From assembly GCA_014490595.1 (NCBI GenBank), contig CP061031.1, positions 806,001-870,000 on the forward strand: a DNA stretch of 64,000 bases, written 5' to 3'. The DNA is from Corynebacterium wankanglinii. GTDB taxonomy: Bacteria > Actinomycetota > Actinomycetes > Mycobacteriales > Mycobacteriaceae. Within the stretch, counting starts at the first letter, position 1. The number at the start of each line of letters is the position of its first letter. Below are positions 34,795 to 42,237 of this stretch, piece after piece. Made by a program: the position numbers and the translations under genes. Below the pieces are notes generated by a model. The model saw nothing but the letters and a program-made list of their open reading frames with translations, searched no databases and was not told where the DNA came from.

Positions 34795-34844
34795 TATACT
34801 CTTTATACTCCTTATACAGAAAACGCCTTTTATACTCTTTATAC
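34795..34844. repeat. Nine-base-period TATAC repeat upstream of the AAA ATPase gene
   Basis: Five exact TATAC boxes begin at 34795, 34804, 34813, 34831 and 34840, all in one 9-base register; only the unit expected at 34822 is degenerate. The fullest unit is TTTATACTC. The AT-rich block stands out from the surrounding GC-rich DNA and lies directly upstream of the ATPase ribosome site. It could be an iteron-like binding array or a cluster of -10 elements. Confidence 0.8.
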
Positions 34845-34968
34845 TTCCAGCTCAGGGCCATTTTCACCCTCCGTATATGGAGAGGGGACGCCTCGCAAAC
34901 CGATCCCCCCCGCCTTGGCGCCCAGAGACCTTCCGGTTGACGCTGGGCGACAGGAAATCACCGCGAGA

Positions 34969-35003
34969 GAACGGCCCCGGGGATCCGGTCCCCGGGGCCG
35001 TTC
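34969..35003 (-). terminator. Strong hairpin terminator after the small ORF
   Basis: Arms GAACGGCCCCGGGGA (34969-34983) and TCCCCGGGGCCGTTC (34989-35003) pair perfectly over 15 bp around a 5-base loop. The hairpin starts 6 bases beyond the stop of the small minus-strand gene. A clear T-tract is missing (TCTCTC follows on the minus strand), so it may act as an actinobacterial L-shaped terminator. Confidence 0.7.
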
Positions 35004-35009
35004 GGGCGT

Positions 35010-35195
35010 CTAGGTCAGCACCGAAATGCCGCGCACGACCGAATCCCACAGGCCGACCACCGAGAAGCTGAGGTCGCGCAGCGAAGCCTGCCAGGACTGC
35101 GGAAGGAAGTTGTTGGTGATGTCGGTGGTCAGCAGAATGCGCAGATCCTCCGCGCCGTGGTGCATGTTGTAGGTCAGCTGCGAGCTCAAGTTCAT
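35010..35195 (-). CDS. Small protein of unknown function, possible mycomembrane peptide
   Basis: A 61-residue protein (start MNLSSQLTYNMHHGAEDL) with no signal peptide. Its C-terminal half (SLRDLSFSVVGLWDSVVRGI) could form an amphipathic helix, which recalls the short alpha-helical porin peptides PorA and PorH of corynebacteria, although I see no direct sequence match. Support for being a gene is the strong hairpin immediately after its stop and a TAGCAT -10-like box a few bases before the ATG, which would give a leaderless transcript. No ribosome site is visible. Function should be regarded as unknown. Confidence 0.5.
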   Translation of the reverse strand: MNLSSQLTYNMHHGAEDLRILLTTDITNNFLPQSWQASLRDLSFSVVGLWDSVVRGISVLT

Positions 35196-35213
35196 GGTGC
35201 CGATGCTACGCCT

Positions 35214-35233
35214 GCCTATCGACGCACCTTCGG
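35214..35233 (+). repeat. Intergenic copy of the 20-mer GCYTATCGACGMACCTTCGG
   Basis: An exact match in the gap between the small minus-strand gene and the divergent transporter gene. Eighteen bases, TATCGACGCACCTTCGGC, are identical to the intergenic copy at 43875. Being outside coding sequence, it shows that the motif is not a by-product of codon use. Confidence 0.8.
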
Positions 35234-35317
35234 CTCACCGTACGCTTGTCCCATTTTGCAGGCGTTATAGGCAGGACTACCGTCGGAGTTAAGACAACCG
35301 AATCGAGGAGGAGCATC

Positions 35318-36823
35318 GTGACCACGGCGGCAACACCCGTGACAACGCAAGACAGACAACCGGCGGGGGAGGAGAAAACCACCGGCAAGGTTCTCGCGTT
35401 CATCGCGGCGTTTGTAGCGCTGGCAGCGGTGCTGCTCATCCCGATTGCGGGCCTTGCCATGCCGGCGAAGATCGCGCTGGGCATGCTCGCATTCGCGGTG
35501 ATCATGTGGGTGACCGAGGCGGTGTCATACCCCGTTAGCGCGGTGATGATTGTCGGGCTTATTGCCATCATGCTCACGTTCGCCACTGACCCGGAGACGG
35601 GGGAGGCCGTTGGTGCGTCGAAAGGCTTGAGCATCGCGATGAGCGGGTTCTCGTCGTCCGCGGTGGCCCTCGTCGCGGCGGCGCTCGCGCTGGCCACGGC
35701 CATGCAGGCGACCGGATTGCACCGCAGGCTCGCGCTCTATGTGCTGAAAATGGCGGGTGAAAAGGTCTCCAACATCGTCATCGGTGCCATTGTCATCTCC
35801 ATCATCCTGGCCTTCTTCGTGCCGTCCGCGACCGCGCGTGCCGGTGCCGTGGTGCCGATCCTTATGGGCATGGTGGCCGCGTTCGGCCTGGCCAAGGAAT
35901 CGAAGCTGGCGGCGCTGCTGGTGATTACGGCGACGCAAGCCGTGTCTATTTGGAACGTGGGCATCAAGACCGCCGCAGCGCAGAACCTGGTGGCGGTCGG
36001 TTTCATCGAAGACCAGCTGGATCAAACCGTCTCTTGGGGGCAGTGGTTCCTGTGGGCCGCCCCGTGGTCGATTTTGATGTCGATTGCGCTGTTTTTCATC
36101 ATGCGCTGGGCCATCAAGCCGGAGGCTGAGGCGATTGAGGGCGGGCGTGAGCTCGTCGAGAAGCAGCTGGCTGAAATGGGCCCCATGACCGGCGCCGAGA
36201 AGCGCCTCACCGCCATCGCCGTTGCGCTGCTCCTGTTCTGGGCGACGGAGGGCATTGTGCACCCGATTAGCTCCGCCACCATCACCATCGTCGCCGTCGG
36301 CATCATGCTCACACCTGGCATCGGCGTGATGGACTGGAAGTACGCCCAAGAGCACATCAACTGGGGAACCCTGGTTGTATTCGCCGCCGGCATCTCGCTG
36401 GGCAAATTCCTGCTGGACACGGGCGCGGCGACCTGGCTGTCTGAGTCCACGTTCGGTGCTATCGGTCTGGCGTCGATGCCGATCCTGGCAACCATCGCCC
36501 TGGTGAGCCTGTTCAATATCCTGATCCACTTGGGCTTTGCATCCGCGACCTCGCTGGCGTCCGCACTCATCCCGGTGTTTATCGCACTCGCCGCCACGCT
36601 TGATGTGCCGAACAACGGTATCGGGTTTGTGATCATCCAGCAGTTTGTGATCTGCTTCGGCTTCTTGCTTCCGGTCTCCGCGCCGCAGAACATGCTCGCC
36701 TACGGCACGGGCGCGTTTACCTCAAAGCAGTTCCTGCGCACGGGTATCCCGCTGACCATTGTGGGCTACGTGCTTATCCTGTTGCTGTCGGCGACGTACT
36801 GGAACTGGATCGGGTTGGTCTAG
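35318..36823 (+). CDS. SLC13/DASS-family anion symporter
   Basis: A 501-residue membrane protein with about 12 hydrophobic segments and a Thr-rich cytosolic N-terminus. It has the duplicated DASS layout: FVPSATARAGAVVPI with a preceding IVIGAIVISIILAFF helix in the first half, and SATSLASALIPV with a late FCFGFLLPVSAPQNMLAYG in the second. The SAT and SAPQN motifs are the sodium/substrate sites. Members carry succinate, citrate, other di- or tricarboxylates, or sulfate, usually with sodium. GTG 35318 has GAGGAGGAG 4 bases upstream and is preferred over an upstream in-frame start. Its stop shares CTAG with the convergent gene. The substrate is not determined. Confidence 0.85.
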   Translation: MTTAATPVTTQDRQPAGEEKTTGKVLAFIAAFVALAAVLLIPIAGLAMPAKIALGMLAFAVIMWVTEAVSYPVSAVMIVGLIAIMLTFATDPETGEAVGASKGLSIAMSGFSSSAVALVAAALALATAMQATGLHRRLALYVLKMAGEKVSNIVIGAIVISIILAFFVPSATARAGAVVPILMGMVAAFGLAKESKLAALLVITATQAVSIWNVGIKTAAAQNLVAVGFIEDQLDQTVSWGQWFLWAAPWSILMSIALFFIMRWAIKPEAEAIEGGRELVEKQLAEMGPMTGAEKRLTAIAVALLLFWATEGIVHPISSATITIVAVGIMLTPGIGVMDWKYAQEHINWGTLVVFAAGISLGKFLLDTGAATWLSESTFGAIGLASMPILATIALVSLFNILIHLGFASATSLASALIPVFIALAATLDVPNNGIGFVIIQQFVICFGFLLPVSAPQNMLAYGTGAFTSKQFLRTGIPLTIVGYVLILLLSATYWNWIGLV

Positions 36824-37227
36824 GGCAGGTTCAGTGGCTGAATAATCAGGCCCAGGTGCAGCGAACGCAACTCGTGCTCGCCTGGGCCTTTTGGCAGCGC
36901 TGCCAGCTCGGATGCGGTCGCCGGGCTGACGGGGATGAGCCACCCGAGCTTGGGGTCCAGCACCGGCACCGCATCCCGCCCCACGGGCACGAACGTCACG
37001 TCGCGCTCGCCTGGGTGGCGCAGTTGTACGGCGCCCCCGGCCGCGATGCGCTCCAGTGCCTTTGGTGTGGTGGTCACAATCACCATCTTCTCCTCCGTGT
37101 CGGGGGAGAGTTTCGCTGTGTGCACCTGCAGCCTATCCACGTCCACGGGTTCGAACTGCTCCGGAAAATCCACCAGAGGCGTGTGCCCGAGGCCGAGGAG
37201 CTGGCGTGCGCGGCTAAGAAGTCCCAT
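36820..37227 (-). CDS. Conserved protein of unknown function
   Basis: A 135-residue soluble protein with an amphipathic start MGLLSRARQLLGLGHTP and a beta-rich remainder containing VIVTTTPKALERIAAGGAV, VQLRHPGERDVTFVP and LGWLIPVSPATASEL. I do not recognise the family. ATG 37227 is chosen over a longer frame that would run into the opposite-strand gene. The final 40 bases include AGGCCCAGG and CCTGGGCCT (36848-36889), which could serve as the terminator of the convergent transporter gene. Its stop overlaps that of the transporter in CTAG. Confidence 0.6.
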   Translation of the reverse strand: MGLLSRARQLLGLGHTPLVDFPEQFEPVDVDRLQVHTAKLSPDTEEKMVIVTTTPKALERIAAGGAVQLRHPGERDVTFVPVGRDAVPVLDPKLGWLIPVSPATASELAALPKGPGEHELRSLHLGLIIQPLNLP

Positions 37228-37255
37228 GGCAGCCGAGTGTATAAGGTTGACCGGT

Positions 37256-37345
37256 ATGGAACTTATGTCGCGCGCCCGCGGGGTGCTCCACGGCCAGTGC
37301 ATTGGCGACAACCTCGGCGCGCCGACGGCGTTGAGCGATGGCTGA
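37256..37345 (+). pseudogene. N-terminal remnant of an ADP-ribosylglycohydrolase
   Basis: An ATG at 37256 opens a 29-codon frame, MSRARGVLHGQCIGDNLGAP followed by a few residues and a stop at 37345. RARGxLxGxxIGDxLGAP is the N-terminal signature of the DraG/ARH family, whose full length is about 300 residues. The remainder is gone: the YihY gene starts inside the fragment at 37338, in another frame. This points to a deletion that fused the remains of one gene to the next. Confidence 0.55.
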
Positions 37346-38444
37346 CGGCACCACTTACCGCGCGGAGCTGGTCATGCCGTACGGCACCGGCGACGTGGTG
37401 GTCACCCCGCACGACTACGAATCCCCGCTAGGCCGTGGCAACCGGCTGACCAAAGCGGGGTGGAAATCGGTGTTGCGGCGTATCTTCGCGGACTTCTCTA
37501 ACGACGGCATGGTGGACCGCGCGGCGGCGATGACCTATTACACGCTGCTATCTGTAGCACCGATGCTTCTGGCCGCGTACTCCATTTTCAGCCTGCTTCT
37601 GCCGCGCATGGAAGATGCGCCGGACTCGCTGCTCGCGGACCTGATCCAGACGTACGTGCCGGCGGAACTCCAAGAGGACGCGTTGAGGTTGCTGATGACG
37701 ATTGTCGGGACGCCGTCGCAAAGCACAATCGCCCTTGTGGTGTCAGTGGTGATCTCGCTGTTGTCCGCCTCAGGCTACGTGCGCTCGTTTTCGCGCAACG
37801 CGAATCTCATGTACGGGCGTGTCGAGGGCCGCCCGATCGTGGTGACGTGGGCGACGATGTGGCTGGTCACCCTCGTGCTTGTCATCGGCGCGGTGGTGAT
37901 CATCTTGGGCGCGCTGCTTACCGACGGCATCGTCACCGCCGTCCTTGGACCGGTTGCGCGCCCGCTGCAGCTGGAGGACGAGCTGGAGTACCTCACCTCG
38001 ATCTTCCTGCCAGTGTGGGATTACCTGCGCGGGCCGGTGATTGCCGTGGTGGCTGTTGCCCTGGTCAGCGTGCTCTACCACTTCACACCGAACGTGCGCC
38101 CGGGACGCTTCCGGGTGCTCACGCTCGGTTCCGCGCTCGCGCTCGCGGTTGCCAGCATGCTCTGGGTGGGCTTCGGCTGGTACCTCCGGCTTGTGGGGGT
38201 GCGCAGCACCTACGGCGCGTTTGGAACCGTCCTGGCAGTGCTGGTGCTCGTGTGGACAATGAACGTGGTGCTGCTCATGGGGGTGAAGATCGACGCCGAG
38301 GTGCTGCGTGCCAAGGAGCTGCAGGCAGGATTCGACTCACGCCGGTGCATTCAGGCCCCGCCGCGGTCCAATGACGGTGCGGCGTGGCGCCTGCAGCTGC
38401 GCCGGTGGACCGACCGCGCGGCCGACGAAATTCTGGACGGTTGA
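37338..38444 (+). CDS. YihY/BrkB-family inner membrane protein
   Basis: A 368-residue protein with a cytosolic N-terminus of about 70 residues and six hydrophobic segments. DRAAAMTYYTLLSVAPMLLA near residue 55 and the central FSRNANLMYGRVEGRP match the YihY/UPF0761 family, as does the late GAFGTVLAVLVLVWTMNVVLLMG. Family members were once called ribonuclease BN, which is now considered wrong; their role is unclear, possibly lipid or envelope related. ATG 37338 overlaps the preceding remnant by 8 bases. The SDR gene follows 27 bases later. Confidence 0.82.
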   Translation: MADGTTYRAELVMPYGTGDVVVTPHDYESPLGRGNRLTKAGWKSVLRRIFADFSNDGMVDRAAAMTYYTLLSVAPMLLAAYSIFSLLLPRMEDAPDSLLADLIQTYVPAELQEDALRLLMTIVGTPSQSTIALVVSVVISLLSASGYVRSFSRNANLMYGRVEGRPIVVTWATMWLVTLVLVIGAVVIILGALLTDGIVTAVLGPVARPLQLEDELEYLTSIFLPVWDYLRGPVIAVVAVALVSVLYHFTPNVRPGRFRVLTLGSALALAVASMLWVGFGWYLRLVGVRSTYGAFGTVLAVLVLVWTMNVVLLMGVKIDAEVLRAKELQAGFDSRRCIQAPPRSNDGAAWRLQLRRWTDRAADEILDG

Positions 38445-38471
38445 TCACAACGGTGCCGGTAGGGTGGCGCC

Positions 38472-39355
38472 ATGGCACTCATTGATCCACGCACGAAATA
38501 CCAGTCCGAATTTCCCTCCGAGCCGCGCCAGGACAATCCCGGCCTGGACGTGAAGATGGCCACCGAGCCTGACCTGGGCCAGGATTCCTACGTCGGCTCC
38601 GGCAAACTCGAGGGGCGTCGCGCCCTCATTACCGGGGGTGATTCCGGCATCGGCGCAGCGACCGCCGTCGCGTTTGCCCGCGAGGGCGCAGACGTCGCTA
38701 TCGCCTACCTGCCGGAGGAGCAGGAGGACGCCGACCGCATTGTGAAGCTCATCGAGGACGCCGGGCGAAAGGCCGTGGCGATCCCGGGCGATCTACGGGA
38801 GCGCGAAAACTGTGTCGCGGCGGTGCAGAAGACCGTCGACGGCCTCGGAGGCATTGACATTTTGGTCAACAACGCGTCGCGCCAGGTGTGGAACGACGGC
38901 CTGCTGAACATTTCCGATGAAGACTTCGACGCCACGATGAAAACCAACATCTACTCCGCGTTCCGGGTGACCAAAGAGGCGGTCAAGCACATGGAACCGG
39001 GGTCGTCCATCATCTTCTCCACGTCGATCCAGGCGTACAGCCCGTCGAAAGAACTGCTGGATTACGCCATGACCAAGGCTGCCTTCAACAACTTGGCCAA
39101 GGGCCTTTCCGGTGAGCTGCTGCCATCCAAGGGCATCCGCGTCAATGCCGTCGCGCCGGGCCCGATCTGGACAGTTATCCAGCCGGCGAGGGGCAGCCGA
39201 AAGAGGTGGTGGACAACTTCGCGCAGGATTCCGATATCGGCCGCCCGGGCCAGCCAGCGGAGCTCGCCGGCGCGTACGTTTTCCTGGCTTCCGAGGCCGC
39301 GTCCTACATCTCGGGCGAGACCCTCGCGGTGACCGGGGGCGCACTCACCCCGTAG
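38472..39355 (+). pseudogene. Short-chain dehydrogenase/reductase (YghA/YdaD-like), frameshifted near the 3' end
   Basis: An SDR with an N-terminal extension of about 45 residues. The NAD(P) motif is ALITGGDSGIGAATAVAFA, the NNAS motif follows, and the catalytic Tyr/Lys is in YAMTKAAFNNL near residue 200. After APGPIWTVIQPA the frame breaks; the expected ending QPKEVVDNF...GRPGQPAELAGAYVFLASEAA...GALTP is in a second frame to 39355. Adding one G to the G4 run at 39190-39193 restores a normal protein of about 294 residues. The substrate is unknown; relatives act on aldehydes, sugars or in stress. Probably the same transcription direction as YihY but separate from bioA. Confidence 0.8.
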
Positions 39356-39358
39356 GCC

Positions 39359-39371
39359 TGAACACCGTTCA
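39359..39371. promoter_or_regulatory. BioQ-type operator TGAAC-ACC-GTTCA before bioA
   Basis: A perfect 13-bp inverted repeat lies 33 bases before the bioA start. It matches the BioQ operator known from C. glutamicum (TGAAC-N3-GTTAC type), where the TetR-family repressor BioQ controls biotin genes. bioA and bioD are therefore predicted to be induced under biotin limitation. Confidence 0.7.
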
Positions 39372-39404
39372 AAACGTGGCGTGAGCTGCTAACGTCCATG
39401 AACT

Positions 39405-40694
39405 ATGGACCAACGCGAGATCGCCGCAATCGACGCGGCCCACATCTGGCACCCGTACGCCGAGCCGGGGCAGTTCACGTACCCCGTCGCTTACGCCTCC
39501 GGGCCGCGCATTACGCTTCACGACGGCCGCGTGCTGATCGACGCCATGTCGTCCTGGTGGGCCGTCATCCACGGGCACTCCAACCCGCGGCTGGTCGCGG
39601 CCGCCGAAAAACAGATCGCCACAATGAGCCACGTCATGTTCGGCGGGCTCACCCACGAGCCCGCGGCTACGCTGACCCAGCGGCTGCTGGAACTCACCGG
39701 CGGCGCGTTCTCCCAAGTGTTCTTCTCCGACTCTGGCTCGGTGTCAGTGGAGGTGGCGATGAAGATGGCGCTGCAGTACGCCATCGGTCAAGGCCACCCA
39801 GAGCGCACCACATTCTTAACCTGGCGGTCCGGGTACCACGGCGACACGTTCGCCACCATGAGCGTCTGCGACCCGGAAGGCGGCATGCACGCGATGTGGG
39901 GTGACGCGCTCAAACCTCAGGTCTTTGCGCCCGCCCCGCCAATCCGCGGTGCGTCGGAGCGCGAGCGAGACGCCTACCTCGAGCAATTCGCTCGGCTGAT
40001 TACCCCCGAGATCGCCGGCGTGATCGTCGAGCCCGTAGTGCAAGGTGCTGGCGGGATGCGCTTCCACGACCCCGAGCTCGTTGCTGGGCTACGCAAGCTT
40101 TGCGACGCCTCCGGCATCCCCCTCATCGCCGACGAAATCGCCACCGGGTTTGGCCGCACCGGCCAGCTGTTCACCACCCTGGACAACGGGGTCGTGCCGG
40201 ACATCATGTGCATAGGCAAGGCGATGACCGGCGGGTTTGTCACACTCGCCGCCACCCTGGCCACCGAAGAGATCGCGCGCGGGATGCAGCCGCAGGCTCT
40301 GATGCACGGCCCGACGTTCATGGCGAACCCGCTGGCGTGCGCCGTCGCCGCGGAGTCTGTCGCGATGGTGGCGGAGGGTACCTGGCGCGACCAAGTGGGC
40401 CGGATCGAAACGCAACTCGAGCGCGGCCTGCGCCCACTTGCGGATCTACCGGGTGTAGCGGATGTGCGAGTGCTCGGTGCCATCGGCGTGGTCGAGATGG
40501 ACGCTGACGTGCCTATGCGCGCAACAACCGAGGCCGCGATGGCCGAGGGCGTGTGGGTCCGCCCCTTCGGCCGGCTCATCTACACCATGCCGCCGTACAT
40601 CTGCACCGACGAGGACATCGCCCAGATCTGCCGGGGGATCGCCGCGGCCGCGCGTGCAGCAACACAAACAGCAACGGAGGAGGGCGCGAAATGA
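39405..40694 (+). CDS. bioA: Adenosylmethionine-8-amino-7-oxononanoate aminotransferase
   Basis: A 429-residue class III PLP aminotransferase. It makes 7,8-diaminopelargonate from KAPA with S-adenosylmethionine as amino donor, the third step of late biotin synthesis. IWHPYAEPGQF at the N-terminus and DSGSVSVEVAMKMALQY are typical of BioA. The PLP lysine is in CIGKAMTGG near residue 272, and DEIATGFGRTG precedes it. The stop overlaps the bioD start by 4 bases. The BioQ-like operator upstream predicts biotin-dependent repression. No bioF, bioW or bioH lies nearby, consistent with corynebacteria that need an external pimelate-derived precursor. Confidence 0.93.
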   Translation: MDQREIAAIDAAHIWHPYAEPGQFTYPVAYASGPRITLHDGRVLIDAMSSWWAVIHGHSNPRLVAAAEKQIATMSHVMFGGLTHEPAATLTQRLLELTGGAFSQVFFSDSGSVSVEVAMKMALQYAIGQGHPERTTFLTWRSGYHGDTFATMSVCDPEGGMHAMWGDALKPQVFAPAPPIRGASERERDAYLEQFARLITPEIAGVIVEPVVQGAGGMRFHDPELVAGLRKLCDASGIPLIADEIATGFGRTGQLFTTLDNGVVPDIMCIGKAMTGGFVTLAATLATEEIARGMQPQALMHGPTFMANPLACAVAAESVAMVAEGTWRDQVGRIETQLERGLRPLADLPGVADVRVLGAIGVVEMDADVPMRATTEAAMAEGVWVRPFGRLIYTMPPYICTDEDIAQICRGIAAAARAATQTATEEGAK

Positions 40695-41368
40695 TCGTCG
40701 CAGTTACCGGCACAAACACAGATGTGGGCAAGACGGTGGCCACCGCCGCCATAGCCAGCGTGCTTCGCCGCCGCGGCATCGACGTGGTGGCCGCCAAGCC
40801 GATTCAGACGGGGGAGGCGCCGGGGCAGGGGGACGCGTCAGCCGTCGCCAAGCTTGCTGGCATTGCAACGTTCGAGCGGTGGCGCTACCCCGAGCCCCTC
40901 GCGCCGAACCTCGCCGCGCGGCGGGCGGGCATCCAGACCCCGAGCCTGAACGAAGTCACCGGATGGATCCGCAGCCTCAACGCCCCGGATCGCGTTGTGC
41001 TGGTAGAAGGTGCCGGCGGGCTGCTGGTACGGCTTGCGGACGACTACACCCTCGCCGACATCGCGAGCGCCCTCGGCGCACCGCTCGTAGTGGTGACTTC
41101 GCTCGGGCTGGGCAGCCTGAATCTCGCCGAGCTGACCTGCGAGCAAGCCCGCGCGAGGGGCCTGGACGTGCTCGGGATCATCGGCGGCGCCATGCCTGAG
41201 GTCCCCGACCTGCCCACCCGCTTAAACGTCGAGGAGCTGCCCGAGGTCACCGGCGCCGAGTACTGGGGGCACATGCCCGAGGGCTGCGGGAGCCTCGACG
41301 CGGCCGAATTTGCGGAGGTCGCCTGGAACGCGATTGGAGAGACCGTGCGCGTAGGCTCGCACGCATGA
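40691..41368 (+). CDS. bioD: Dethiobiotin synthetase
   Basis: A 225-residue ATP-dependent enzyme that closes the ureido ring of dethiobiotin from diaminopelargonate and CO2. The P-loop GTNTDVGKT is at residues 7-15, AKPIQTG follows near residue 37, and VEGAGGLLV near residue 102 is the conserved substrate and nucleotide site. It starts in the bioA stop (ATGA) and ends in the start of the patatin-like gene (ATGA again), so all three should be one translationally coupled operon under the BioQ-type site. Confidence 0.93.
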   Translation: MIVAVTGTNTDVGKTVATAAIASVLRRRGIDVVAAKPIQTGEAPGQGDASAVAKLAGIATFERWRYPEPLAPNLAARRAGIQTPSLNEVTGWIRSLNAPDRVVLVEGAGGLLVRLADDYTLADIASALGAPLVVVTSLGLGSLNLAELTCEQARARGLDVLGIIGGAMPEVPDLPTRLNVEELPEVTGAEYWGHMPEGCGSLDAAEFAEVAWNAIGETVRVGSHA

Positions 41369-42237
41369 TTGACGCCCGCGACACCGCCCTCATCTTCGAA
41401 GGCGGAGGTACCCGCAACTCCTACACCGCCCCCGTGGTGGAAAAGCTCATCGCGGAAGAGGTCCAGTTCGGCTGGGTCGGCGGCATTTCCGCAGGCTCGG
41501 TCCATGCGCTGAACCTCGCCTCCCGCGACACGTGACGCTCTGAAAACGCGTTCACGGAGTTTGTGGGCAACCCCAAGTTCGGCGGCTGGCGCTCTGTGGT
41601 GCGAGGCAAGGGCCTGATCAACGGCGAATGGGCGTACGAGCAATCCGAGGACGTCCTGCCGTTCGACTTCGACGCGTTTACCCGGACCACCGAGGAGGTC
41701 CACGTTGAGGCGGTGCGCGCCGACACGGGGGAGACGGTGGCGTTTAACCGTGATGACCTGCGCACCTTGGAGGACGTCGCCCTTGCCGCGCGGGCCTCGT
41801 CGACGCTGCCGATTTTGATGAAGATGCGCGAGATCGACGGGGTGCCGTACGTAGACGGTGCGCTGGGCACCTCGGGCGGGTTGCTTATCGACGCCGCCCG
41901 CGCTGCCGGCTACACCCGTTTCCTCGCGGTGCTCACCCGCCCCCGCGACTACGTCAAAGGACCGCAAAAACGCGAGCGCGCGATACGCCGCATGTTGCGC
42001 AATACGCCCAAGGTCGCCGACGCGATGGTTGCCCGGCCGGGCATTTATAACGCCGCGAAACAGTCGCTTATCGAAGAAGCCGACGCCGGCAACGCCTACA
42101 TCTTCTTTCCCGACGCGATGGGAGTGGAGTCCACCGAGCTCAACGCGGAGAAACTGTGGGCGAACTACGCGGCCGGCCAGGCGCAGGTGGAGCGCGACTG
42201 GCCCGCGATGCGCGAGTTCCTCACCGCGAAGCGCTAG
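41365..42237 (+). pseudogene. Patatin-like phospholipase interrupted by an in-frame TGA
   Basis: From ATG 41365 the frame reads [21 protein letters not shown] with the oxyanion-hole glycines and then [18 protein letters not shown], the GxSxG nucleophile. A TGA at 41533-41535 interrupts it, after which the same frame continues RSENAFTEFVGNPKFGGW...DGALGTSGGLLIDAARAAGY, which contains the catalytic Asp motif DGA/G, to 42237. Relatives in this family have a Trp at the stop, so TGG to TGA is the only lesion. The whole is 290 codons. It is the third gene of the bioA-bioD run. It would hydrolyse membrane lipids or lysolipids; real mutation or error remain open. Confidence 0.78.

Noticed and set aside
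34795..34844. TATAC array as a CRISPR array
   Set aside because: The units are 9 bases long without unique spacers of regular length, and there are no cas genes in the window.
30412..41535. Stop codon recoding (TAG or TGA read through as an amino acid)
   Set aside because: TAG and TGA terminate many intact genes in the window, and no SECIS-like structure or Pyl context is evident. The two interrupted genes have Trp in homologues at these positions, so simple substitution is enough.
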